DNA of 64,000 nucleotides from Opisthorchis felineus. Lineage: Eukaryota; Platyhelminthes; Trematoda; Opisthorchiida; Opisthorchiidae. Positions 27,401 through 40,300 of the stretch are shown here, one piece after another; the first letter of the stretch is position 1; each line of letters opens with the position of its first letter. The notes under the pieces were generated by a model. It was not told the origin of the DNA and made no database searches. It saw nothing but the letters and a program-made list of their open reading frames with translations. Location: positions 106,053 through 170,052 of the forward strand of contig SJOL01008788.1 in NCBI GenBank assembly GCA_004794785.1. Reading direction: 5' to 3'. The position numbers and the translations under genes are program-made.

Positions 27401-30400
27401 TTTCAATGAAATAGCTTTCCATAAGTTATCGACTACTTAGCACACGCTCAGTCAATTCCAATCAACATCAATCCTTGACGAGGTTCATTTAGTGATGACC
27501 AGCCAAATAGCTGCGTCCTGTTTGCAAGTCACCAAATCTCAGTTTGAAAGCGGTTGCTCCCTAAGAAGAAACTACATTTCCGTTGCTAGTTGCGGTATGT
27601 TCAGGGAAAAAGTAACGATAAACCATGATGACCTCGGTTTTCAGTAGGACTGTCTCCTAGTAATTCCCCTGGAGTCGCCACGAATACTTTTTACGCTTTT
27701 CTTACCCGTGACGAAAAACCAGCACATGTGGACTACAACCTTTCGGCCATTCAGCTCTGTCCACATCATCTGGCCGCAATCGATAGTCTCCTGTCATACG
27801 GGTTGCTGAATGCCTCTTTGGACTCATCTACTCTCTTCCTGTCGGATCGAAGTCGACGAGGAATCACCGCACTGTCGACCTGTTTATTTCAATTGGAACA
27901 TCTAATCCAACCAGTCACCACAGTTCTTGGCCACAGCCCAGTCACCGTCACCCATCGTATCTTGTCCATACCACGGAAGGATGGGACTACCGCATTTCAG
28001 TCCTGTTCCGAAGCGAGTCAACTGTTGAACATCACTTTCTTCAACGGTTACCACCAGACAGATCAGCTGCCAGCCACTGTCCGGCCAAATGTGGAATACA
28101 ACATACTACAGCTCTTGGTTGCTTATCAATACCGGTACCAGTTTAAGCAGCATACCACTGCAGTTTCCTCTGCTTTGGCAAGTCATTCCCCTCTCGCGCC
28201 TTGTGGAAATTGGTGGACACCGAATCAACTATCTCTTCCGGAAAATTCAGTGGTAAGTGACCTCTTGTGTGTGTATATCGCGTTCCCTTCCACAGCTTAC
28301 AGTGTGTTCTAATCGAATGGAAATTTAATTTCGATTGGTGGATGACAAACTCAGTGGGAACCAGTAAACGTTTGCCAAACGGGACTGTTTTTATTTTCAT
28401 CCAAGATTTATAACCAGATAGCATTCATTCTCCTTTCTTGTCAAACCACTTTTGTCATTGCCGGTTTCCTTTTTGATCTTCGTCTTACTTATAACAATTC
28501 TCATGGAAGACGAAATGTAGACATCAACCATGTTCGAGGTTCTAACCTCTTGGACGTGGGTCAGGGACAATATTCGAGCAACTTGTCAATCAGTTCTAGT
28601 TCCTTTTGTTTCATCCTGTGGGCCATGTAGGGACCCAGAGGTTGAAACTTTAGTAATATGGTCATCTCGGAGAGACCACGTCTTACATATATATGTCAGC
28701 ACCGGTCCGACGCTTCCATTTTTCGAAGGATGATTTCGGGGCGTATCCATAGAATGGTGTGAGGGTTTCCCTAGTGCCATCAATGCGAACCAATACATAT
28801 ATAATCTGTCAGGGCATGACAGAGTGATTGTCTTAGATATCCAGTACACTTCAATGCCCGCAACTAAGTTGCAGCGCTGCATTGACATGGTGAACTTGAA
28901 TGTCGGTCTTCAGCTCTTATGACGTAGACTATCAAGATCCGGTTATTGTTTTGCTTTCGACCCACATTTGAATAAGCACCATTCTAATAATGTGGAACTG
29001 GGGGATAAATCTCAAGTTCTTTCGCAATTCGATTACGCAGCATCGTACCACCCAGCCCAGCCAATTTCTGTGGACATTATCTAGGCTAAATAAAAGTGAA
29101 CTTGCTGGACAATCTAGCCAGTGTGCCCTCCTCGAGGAAGCACCTTCAGGAGATCCCGGAGCAGCTCTCATGTGTATGTATCTCATCGTAAGTAAGTGCC
29201 AATAATATGGGTGGCCTTGTGCAGAAGAACGTCATAAACGAGAGATTCAGCTGGATTCAATTGAGTCTGCTGTCAAAAGCAAATGAGTGTATTTCACAGA
29301 TTGCGTCTAATTTTTGTTCACTTAGAACATAAAGGTGACGGAGACTTGGGGACTGCGTCTACCTGCTGAGTCCCAAGAAGGGTGAAACCGGTCTTGGGAT
29401 GTCCAAGAGTTTTCAGCAACCTTATGAGTAGTGTGTCGTGTCTAAAATATCGTACCGACTGAAACATGAGGCAGGCCTGTGTGAAGCGGAAAAATTTCCT
29501 CGGTCGTAAACTGCGGAAGGTCAGCAAGTGCATCAATAGCCTTACCAAACCCTGCTGAACGTGAACCAAACCACTTTAGTTCTAGTGGGTGAACAGGACG
29601 TTTCGCGTTTCAATCGGTCAGCATGCCGTCTAACTAGGATCCAGAGAGGCTTGTTGCTTTTCATTAAGAGGGGCAGATTAGCACACCTACGCTATACGAC
29701 ATAGACACACGCGTCTTTTTTGGCTTTGTCTCACGCCTCCTTGACGTTTTAAGCAGGGAACGATAATGAGATTGGCACGTTCAAATCAATACTATATCGA
29801 TCGCTGCCGTAGAAATTGATTTTCCGCCTGCAAACCATTGACAGGGAGGGAAAAACCACAATTACCGTCAAACTGGTAGTAGGTGGAGTAAGAGTAGCAT
29901 GTTGGCAGAATTGGTAAATTTAGTTATTTCGTGTAGTCTGATTGGGCTCTTATCAAAAAGGTCAGATTCCTGAAAGCAACCACTGAATGCCCGAAATCTA
30001 CTGAAACCCTCAGCTCCACTAGATGCTGACGTCAGACAACGCCCACTCAATATGCAGCGCGTCACACCCTCGTACCAAGGTCAGACAGCGTGCGTCAGCA
30101 TTGAACCAAGTTCAGACAGTTTCCCTCCGATAAATAGCTTGAAGCCGTTGTACTTTTCGCACTCGCACTCGCTTGTTCTGAATAAAGTTGTGTTCCCTTC
30201 CGTGAGTCTTTTTCCGGCACTAGGTACTGGAACGGGGTCAGCAGCAGATATAACAGCTCTATGTTTCAAATCAGGGTTCACAAGTTGAAAACGAAGAGGG
30301 CATCTCTTACAAACCTCGACACAATACACACATGGTGAGATGGCTCTGGTTAGGGCGCGGATTTACTGACCGGAAGGTCCGTGGTTCGAACCCGACCTCT

Positions 30401-31299
30401 GGCTCTCGACTTCCCCTGTCTAGGCTCGGGCAACCTGGCAGTATCCCATCCGTCGTGCTTTCTTTCGGGTGGCAGGGCAGCTAGGCACCGAAGGGGTGTT
30501 ACAGCTGAACCACACACATGTAGATACTAATCATGGTTGTTACGGTATTACTTAGCTACGCTACTGTCATATGTTGTTTTTATCTTACGCAGCCAAACAT
30601 ACACCGGGTGATTTTTTGTTGCTAGCCTATTTACTCCTCCTCAACATGACTAGTATGGTCTTTGGGGGAGGGGGTAATCACCACGGTCGGTGAAATCTCT
30701 TTAGCTGTTACGTTAGGTCAAGCCTTCCACGGCTAGTGGTATGCCACGATTATCTGTGCACCATTTCGGGCATTCGTAACAAATATCTTTTCATCGTCTC
30801 CCGGCAGTGTCCGAAATTACCCGACTTTCTTTTGACCGTGGACCGGTATTCTGAGCAGGATCTCATTCAACGCCCGCCTCAGGTGAACCTGTCTCTGTCT
30901 GCGGAAATTAGTCGCCATTCGACCCATCCTCGTCAGCCTGAGCTGTCTATGTCTGAGACGATAGTTGTTCCGGCTGGATTGTCTGGCTCGCGAAAGGATA
31001 CGGTGATGATGCGCTTGAGCAATCGTGTTCGGCTTTTGGAGCGCAATGTGTCAGTCAGCATGAGGTATGTCATTCCAGCCATTTGTCTGTCCAGAGCCCT
31101 TTTAACCAATTCTGATGACGTCTTGTAAGTTATCTGGATACAGTCCTGAGTTGTCTTCTGGAGCCTCAACTAGCTACATGCTGTGTTCGAGATGTCGTTT
31201 GGTTCGGATAATGAGGCGGTGCCTAGCGATGTTTTTTGACTTGGCTTTATGGTATCCAGGCGTTTCGAAACCCTGCTTAGCTTGAGGGGGGAGTTTGCA

Positions 31300-31372
<73 letters not shown>

Positions 31373-34300
31373 TACAGCATAACATCGGTGTTCAACGCTG
31401 ATGCTCCGGTGCCGTACAACCATGATTCACTTCAAAGCCTCACTGTGAAGAAAAGAATAAAATTGGACGAGGAAGGGACTTGTGCTAACCTACCACAATC
31501 ATTTCGAAATGCCCACACTTCCAGGCACACATTCGGGAAATCTGGATAGAAACTGACAACAAGAACGCCATTAACATCGATTAGCAGCCACATCTTGCAG
31601 CGTCTCCAACCGGCGCATTGGGGATCGCGTGGTCGCCATCCTGGAAGGCGAGTCGCGCCGACATTATCCAGACTTTTCGTAATCTCTTTCATACCCCTCT
31701 GCCAGGTCAAGGGTTGGCAACTTATCTGTTTCCGCCACTGTGAATTGGGCACGGAAAACAGCACTCTTCGACAAACGATGGTTAGTCATACGCAATACAT
31801 GGCCCACCCAACGAAACTTCTGGTGCTGGACACATTCTTCAACCTACACGAGCCTTGGCTCTCAGACAATGGTGGTCGAAGACTCGAAGACGTACCGGTT
31901 CCGCTGCTCGAACAGGCCAAGTGTCACAACCATATAGCCTGATACACACAGGGATATACCGCTCTAATGCCACAGGTGTCTTAACATGGCAAACGCGACC
32001 CGAGCCCTCGAGATTCATGCAATAACCTCATCTGTCACACTAGAGTCAGAACTAATACAATTTCCAAGATGTGCAGAACGCTCCACAACTTCCACTGCCT
32101 CCCCCTGGATTGTAAGTAGTCTGTTCAGTAACTGCATGCACACGAGCACGACCTTACACTTTGTAGGTGCAAAGCACACGCCAGTTCATCCAAAAACACC
32201 TGCACCTTCTCCTCTTCGTCTGCATACTCCAGATGGACAAGGTTTTCGTCAGAGGTTTTTTGAACACGAGGGTTTTGAAAACCTTTCGGTGTTCATCTCA
32301 TTATCACGAAATTAAATGGGGATGGGGAGAGTGGACAGCCCTGACGGACACCGTTATATGTACGGAAGCTTTTGGAGTGCTCTCCGTATGCTCCCACACG
32401 CAAGTGATACGAACGGTCTCGTTACGACCGTGATTAGGCTGCTCCTCCTGCTCCTGCGAGCCCTTTTTCCGAAAAGGGGCTCTGTCACCGATTCTCTCCA
32501 ATTGTTTGGGACAGCCTCTTCCCAAATGCACGCAATCAGATCAGACAAACGCTGACTGGGGATTTCACCCGCATCTTTGAACAATGCGGGTGGGAGGTCA
32601 TCCGGACCTGGGTTCGGTGGCAGTTGAGAGAAGATATGTAGTCATAAACCTCCGAGGCCGTGGGGGGTTCCACGCTCACTATCCAGTGTTCTACGTCAGC
32701 AGTAGGCTCCAGATGAGTGGCAGCTGGTGTTCACGTTAATTGTTGCTCACAGTATTCTGCCCACCGGTCGGGGCGTTATTCTTTATTTAAGATGGTCGCT
32801 CTACTCTGATTCTTGATGGTTCTCTCACAGGTGGTTTCCGATGACCTGTTGCCCGGATAGACCGAAATAATCTTCGGGCATTCCCGGCTTTCTGGGCCTC
32901 TTCCATTTCCTTGACTTTCCGTAACCATCAGACGTCACGGTCGGCTCAAACGCTCACTTTCACTTGACATCTGATAGCTCGTCGGGTCAAGCTTTGTTCC
33001 GGACCGGTTGGTAAATTGATCCGAGATTTAAGCAGTGCCACTGTTCCATCTGGTATCGAATGCTTGAATGGGCCTGGTAGCGCCGTGCCACAGGAACAAA
33101 TCCCAGCACTGTGCAAAGGGGTGTCGATCTCGTCCCAGCATGAATTCACATCTGATGGTGGAGCAGTTGGAATAAACTCCAGAGGACGATCGTGGTAAAT
33201 GTGTTTAACATCCGGATTTTCCAGTCTCTCGGTTGCTAAGTGATTTGTCTGCATCTTACGCGGCCCTGGAAAACGAAAGGAAAAGCGACTCCGGACGAGT
33301 GCCTGGTCGGACTCCACAGATGTGTTCCAAAACGACCGGCAGTCGGTTATTGATCGGCGCCATCGGTGACTGATGGCGATGTGGTCGATTTGAGTTTGTG
33401 GCCGGCACGCCGTTGGAGGACACCATGTCGCCAGATGACTTCGGCTATTTCGGAAGTTAGTAATGCATAAAAACAGCCTGTGAGCAGCACACAGCTGAAG
33501 CAATCGTTTACCACTACCCGTACATACCGAGTCCAATCCATGTCGACCTCCTAATTGAGTCTCATATATACTAAGCTTGCCCACTTGTGCATTCAGATCT
33601 CCGACAACCACAATGATTTCTGAGCTTTTAGCGTGCCACAACAGGGCATTCAGGGCGCAATAAACTTATCTTTTATGGTGTCAGAGCTACAGTGAATTGG
33701 GGCGTAACCAGACTGGGCAAACAGACATGGGTCGACTTCCCGCTTGTGAGACTCCTTCACAGACGTTGCCAGACGAACGGCGCAGAGGCGTCTATCAACG
33801 GGTATCCAGTCAAGCAAGGACTCTTCCGCCCTGTGACTGAGGACGATACCAACCCCTGCATATCCTGCTGCAGCAGTCTCTGGATCGCCAGTGGTGCACA
33901 GCCGGAAGCGAGTGGAGAGTGATGGGGCGGTTAGTTGCGCGTGCAACTTGAATTCTTGTTTCTGATACACACCCTACGTCAGTGCCAGGCGAGTCTAGTG
34001 TCAGAGCAAGATCAGCTTGTTGTCCAGCTTGCTTCAGATCATGGACATTGAAGGTAGCCAGATAGACTGGGCGTCGAGGCTTGAAGATTGATTTCGAGTT
34101 GCCTGACAATGTCGGCGCCGGGTGACGCGCAGATCTTGCTTGTGAAACCGATGCACAACGATCTGATTCATCAGTCGTGCCTGACGGACCCACAAGAAGA
34201 GAGTTATTAGTGGGGTGGGAATAAGGGGGAAGAAAAAGAATGTGAGAGTGAAAGGAGACGTCAGCGGTATCCTGTTTTCTCTTGCCCGTCTTGGTATATG

Positions 34301-37300
34301 CAGCAAGTGTGGCGGTCCGTCTGATGGTACCGCGCGATGGCCGATATGGCGTTAGATTAGTGTCTTTAACCAAAGCCTTTGGTTCAAAAGCCTCTCCGGA
34401 AGGCAGCGGTGCTTGGCGGGAAATGCAAGTTCGTTTCAATTTTTACAGAACAAGTCGCCACACATGTTCCAACTTCCAACCTGGAAGGCCGGGAGACTGT
34501 ATTTGTCAGGCCTCTAACCATTGATCAACCTGGTATGAGAGACTCTGCGAGTGTCGCACGGACATCCCCCAGCATTGCCCAATGGTTCGCGCAGGCACAC
34601 AATCCGTTGCGCCACGATAAGGTCCGGTCTCTTCGTGACGGTCCTACCATATATTCCTGAGGGATAGTCGTCAGTAAAATGAAAGACCCATGAGTTCAAA
34701 TTATTTTAGCCAGTTGGTAAGGCCCATGGTTGGCCACATCTGTGAAGAATATTTTTGGTAGATATCCCTCTTTGTTGCTGTCCAACACGATCTGAAGAAT
34801 GAAGAAAGAAGGTCCTCACTGTTTTGTTTTCAGAATCGCATCTCAGGATCGAACCACTCCATACCAAATTTCAACATTACTTATCCAAGTATTCAACGTC
34901 TTTCCGAGACTGAAGCATCAGTCTTGATAAATTATAAGTTTACTATCGGGGATTTGCAGAGCTCAGCTATAGGTTTTCGGTATGGGGATCCCACCATTTC
35001 GAAGGGATCGTTGCTGACACATGCATATACGTGAAACATAGGATGCGAAACAGCGTTTTCACTAACCATATTAAGCTGATGACTTTCGTGCCGAAAATTT
35101 TTTGTTTGTGGATAACTACAGCAAGCATGCACGTTTCTTTGCAATATGGAAGGGCCAGGTGGACAGCAGCTTTGTAAGTTCGAAAGCTGGTTTCATTTTC
35201 CCTTCATCAGGTCTTCAGCAGTCTCCTGTAGGCATATCTTGCTGTATCGGCCTAACGCTCAATCTCTTCTTTTTCTCACACCTTGTAGTTGGATGGTAGA
35301 ACTCAGAAGTCGAAGTGCCACTCCATCATTTCCACTGCGAGGAGTTGTCACTTCAACCGCCCGTTTTTGTAGATGGTAATTCAGTTTGACCCATGACTCT
35401 ATTTTACATCGGACCACCTTTCACAGCTCATGATTGACGCAGGATTTTGCTGTGCCGTTCTTTTCGGCCACCCTTTGTGTAGTAGCAAGGAATGGTCAAG
35501 TGTTGTTCAAAGTTAATGCTTTTGATTGATGCTCGTTGGTGTCCACTAAGGTAGTCTGTTCAGCCGCGAGAGCTCCTGATCCGAACTAGCCGTTCCCCTT
35601 TTGTTAAGGCCCCCGAACATCAGGTAGCAATAACCGTTTTCAGCATTTACTCCTTATTTCTCGATTACCCCATGCTTTAATCTCTTTCGTATGGATGTTC
35701 CTTTAGACATGGAAATTTATTACTGCGTCGCGGTCAGCTCCTACGATAGAATGAGCCGGTTCCGTGGACGCTGTGGGTTGTGTTTGCCCAATCTGATAAC
35801 CATCGCTGACAATCGCGCACATATCTCAAAGATATGATGGAGTTGACATCTCCGTGTTCACTCAGGCTTTCTTCCAAATGCACTTTTAGCGTCTGCAAAC
35901 TGGAAGCCTTTGAACTGTACTTCTGTCTTGGCCTCTGGTTCCAGGTAGTCTTATCCATCAATTCCACCGGAACTGTTTTCACATGCTTATCGTTAACCGT
36001 CAATGAGAGGAAGAACAGTTCGGCTTAAACTCCCCGTCTAAACTTGGCGTGGCTGCTGTTCAGTGCAAACAACTTCTTGAAGCCACAGGGAAGAGCTGAG
36101 TTTCGGCCACGACCATCAATCAACTCAGAAATGAGAACGTGCTTGCTTGACGTTGGAGTGATGAATTCCGCAATCAACCCTCTTGGTCGCTTCGGTGACA
36201 CCTACATTTAGTGTGCTATTCCCTTCATCACGTGACCTCAGAACCCCAATTGCACGCCCACCACCTTTACTGTCGCAGCGCGCGTGACTGTCGTGACGCT
36301 CGTGACAGCCGCTTCTGTTTCTCCGTGCACTCTTAATTATCCGCCCGAAAAATGCATAAGCTGTCGCGTGAGGTAGTCTACGGAACGGATGTTGGTTGTG
36401 CTCACCTGACCTAGCATACATGTGATGGATTGTTTTTGTGCAGTTAAGCAACCCGGATAGTTGCTTGAAATGGGCGCGGTTTTTACGAGTCGGACACAGG
36501 CATACAAATTTGTGGCTTTGCAAAACGAAAATTGACCGAAAGCTGGTTTGACCCATCAACACGATTTCATTTGATAAAGACCAAGACGAATTGGTCGACC
36601 GACAGGATGAGTGGTATGCTTGATCTATCGAATGGCCGCATCCGCGACTCTAAGGATACTGCGCGGTCGATCGTTTGAACGACCGATTCGGATCCAGGCT
36701 TGTTGTTATTGTCCAATTAGGCACTAGTTAGGAAGGATTCAGGAAGATAAATTGTCTCATGCACTATCAGTGCTCACAATTGGGCACATGGCTCCACCTT
36801 GGGAATCGATTTATTTCAAGCGTATGTTATTCGTTCACGAACCCTGCATTGTCTGTTCAATTTCGTCCGATTGTGATTGGTTCGGCTGCTGTTTGGTTTT
36901 TTAGTAGCTTGTGACAGGCAGCCGTTGTTTGCTTGCAGTGTTCAGATCGTTTTTGTGCATTACGGACTAAAACAAATGAAGCCTGTCGACTGGATGGCCC
37001 TGACTGGCGTTGACCAACAAGTATGTACTGTGAACTGCTGATGTGATTGTTCGACAAGCTTTGAACCGGATTCGAACGGTTATTGGCCAGTGGTGTTGCG
37101 TTGTAATGTGTTTCAGGCTCTGCATCGCCTCCCACTTCCACATCCTCCCTCTTTCGGAAAGCTCTTCCACTTCCTGTGAAAGTTCTATCCGAGATGGAAT
37201 CCGCTACCATCTCGTTGTCCTTCCTTAGAAGAATTCTGTTCCCCCTCTTGATCACACCCCCAACCTCCACGGGACTGCCGTGCCTTTTAAGACTGTGAAC

Positions 37301-40300
37301 ACATGCTGTTGACGACGGTTATTGTGTTGATGGTTGTCAGCGACTCAACCTTGATCTGGTCAGTGTAGTACACGCGCCACACTCAGGTGTTGTCCACAAC
37401 AGTCGCTTTAAGTTTCTGCATGCTGGTCGCTGCACCACTGGCTTCAAAAATACGTTGTTTAAATGTCCATCACCGTGATCCGAAAAAAATGCGTCGCGTT
37501 AGCTTGGTCGAGCTCTATTATGTATGGCTCGCAATCGACAATGCTCACTGTTTTAACCTAACTTTGTATCTGTTCTACGTGGATTACCGACGCTCGACTA
37601 TACCAGATTGTAACAGTTTAAACCAGATAACAGCGGAGCACCCATTATCCGTCTTGTTTTGTCCTCACTACAGGTACTTGGAAGAACTGAGTCAGAGCTA
37701 TCGTCACCAGATGGAGCGTCTGTCTCGGTCATTCAATCTAACCAATGCCTGGTTGAAAGCGACTGCCCAAGGAGCTCAAGAACGTGATCAACTACAACAG
37801 GTAAGCTAGTTTCCACGTCGTATATTTGGATCCGTTCTGGATTCATAAGTTCTTTTCCTCTTATTTATTGCTCGGTAGCTTGAGTTATCCCCTTCTCCTC
37901 CTCCGTTTTTGGGAGGTAGTACACGTAACTGACCGGAGGGTCCGTGGTTCGAACCCATCCTTGGCATCTCGACTGCTCCTGTCTAGGTTTGGGCAACTTA
38001 GCAGTATCTCAGCCACCTTGCTTCCTTCGAGTGGCCTGGCAGCTAGTCGTCGAAAGGATGCTACAGCTGAACGATTAATACTGATACCTCACAAAAATTT
38101 CTACTTTAAAATACCCTAAAAAGATATAAAAAAAAGCCATAGGCAAGGGTTCTGGTGCTAGCCTATCACAAGTATTCTGATAGATCTTCATCTGAAAGCT
38201 GGAAGCTGACCAAACAGCGACAGTATTTACAATCTTGTAAATTGAATCGAACGAATCGAAGCGTTTTATTGTCTGAATACTCGATCTGAGGCGTGATCAC
38301 CTGTCAGCACGTCGCATGGCTGAGTGTTTGGGACGATTAGAAGCTTCGTTTCTTTTTGACAGAACTGCGTTCATCACCATGTGCTTGTTGTGTGTACGTT
38401 CAAGCAGGGGTATTTAGTAACGCACTACTCATAAGGTTGCTGAAAATTCTTCGACAGCCCACGACCGGTTTCGCCCTTCTTGGGGCTCATCAGGTAGGCG
38501 CAGTCCCCGAGTTTCCGTCAACCTTATGTTCTGCTTGCACGAAATTGGCGAAATACACTCATTTGCAAACAAATTTGGTTTTCGCTCATTTCGTGCAATT
38601 TGGTTTCAAGTAGAACATAAGGGGTATTTAGGTTTCAGACTCCTAGTCAGCTGCACGTGTGAACTGATTGTGACCTTGTAACTTCGCATCAGTTGATAAG
38701 AAGCGCCAAGGTGCATTCCTCGCCCATCGCCTGTCATGTGTTATTCATTATGGTGAAGCTCAGCCATTGTAGCACCAGTTGGCTGGCTACGTGAGCCGTG
38801 AACAATTCCCAACATCCATTTCTTTCATCGCCTATTTCATGCAACACTTTCCAGGCCATTCAATCAGCCGCTGCGGCTGAAGACCATCCTCTGCATGCAA
38901 ACCGCTACGAATGTGAGATTTTATCAAGATTCAAAACAGTCCTCTTGTTTGGGATGTTCTTCAAACCTCAGCTTTTTTAAAAAAAATGAAATCTGGAATG
39001 TCGAGATATCTTTCATTCACAGCTTCGTCGTTCTTTTCATGGGAAGGGCTGTAAGGGACCCGTTGGGAGGCTAAAAGCGGAATGAGCGTTGCATGTAACC
39101 AATTTAAAACTTTAATCAGTTGATATACGTTTTTTAGCCGATGACAAAGATCACCCCTGGTAGTCGAAAACGCTGAGCAATAAAATTCCGATTTCAGTTT
39201 GGTGTTTCTTCACCTATTCGCCTAAACTTGGGAGGATGTCCAGTGGCAAGTTGTTGTGTATTTCGGAGATAATACGGCTTTTTTGACTGACTAGTGAAAA
39301 ATCGTTTGGAAAAGGCAACTAGAGTGGGGTTTTTGAAGTTTACTAAACAGGTGTCTGCCCCGTTTCAGAATAGCATGGTAAACATTTTCTGAAATTGTGA
39401 CTTCTCAATCTGCTCCGAACTTTTTCCTTGGACCTGGCCCCTTCGTGCGCATCCTAGCTTCTTCCCAAATTTTACTTCACTTCTCTTTAGACTCGTATTG
39501 ATGAACTCGAACTCCGTTTAGAGGAGCTGCTGACGCGCATCAGAAACGGTTCGTTAGCGTCTGCACCCAACGCCTCTGTCGGTCTCTTGGACGATGCAGC
39601 CTCTTTACGAAACCTACAGAACAAGCAAAATAACACTCTCGCAATCGAAATGTTCACTCCTCCGTTGCCTAATTTTGATCCACCTCCAGACTGGAATCCT
39701 TCGCCGTCTGTCTACTACGGTCAGTGGACCCAACTGGATGAGGATTGGGGAGACGAAGATGCTTTCGTCGAGACCGAAGAGGGGACTCCTACTCATGCTA
39801 GTCACGCTGACGAACCCCCTACAAAAAGTGGGTTGCCGCATAAGTCTTCTTCAATTAGTTGTGTCTTCCCTTTGCGGGACCATGCTGCTCGCCAATGTAT
39901 TGACGTGCACATTGAGGAACCGGATAGCTGGTGGCAATATTTCCGAACTTCTTGGAATCGGTGCACCAGACTATTCCTCAGTTCCAGTCGATGGTTATCA
40001 CATGTGGTTTCGACACACACTACGCTGTTCGGAGTAAGTGTAATTATTGTTACAGTGAATTCTGCCCCGTGCATCATACATTTTTCTCATGTCCGCTCTA
40101 TTTGGAAATGTTTTGGAAATGTCCCGAAACAATCACCTCTCTTTGTGCACATGCCCCGGCACTTCAAGTTGGTAAATGGATTTCCAAAAATAGGGCGTAA
40201 AATCAATAATGCAACGCGCCTTTCAACCAGACTGTGGACATTACAGTCACAGGGATTCCCGAGCTTTTCGTTATAAGAATAGGTGTTTATGGCGTTTACG

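Larger units (their letters stand above)
25036..27644. other. Introns around the candidate micro-exon
   Basis: The stretch contains the micro-exon and a (TG)10 run. A minus-strand frame near 27055-27237 has the phrase [11 protein letters not shown], weakly like reverse transcriptase motif C, but nothing around it supports that. Confidence 0.4.

Noticed and set aside
31174..31549. Poly-methionine and poly-isoleucine open frames
   Set aside because: They are translations of the (ATC)24 microsatellite on either strand.
39614..40077. Minus-strand frames opposite exon 13
   Set aside because: Shadows of the plus-strand exon.
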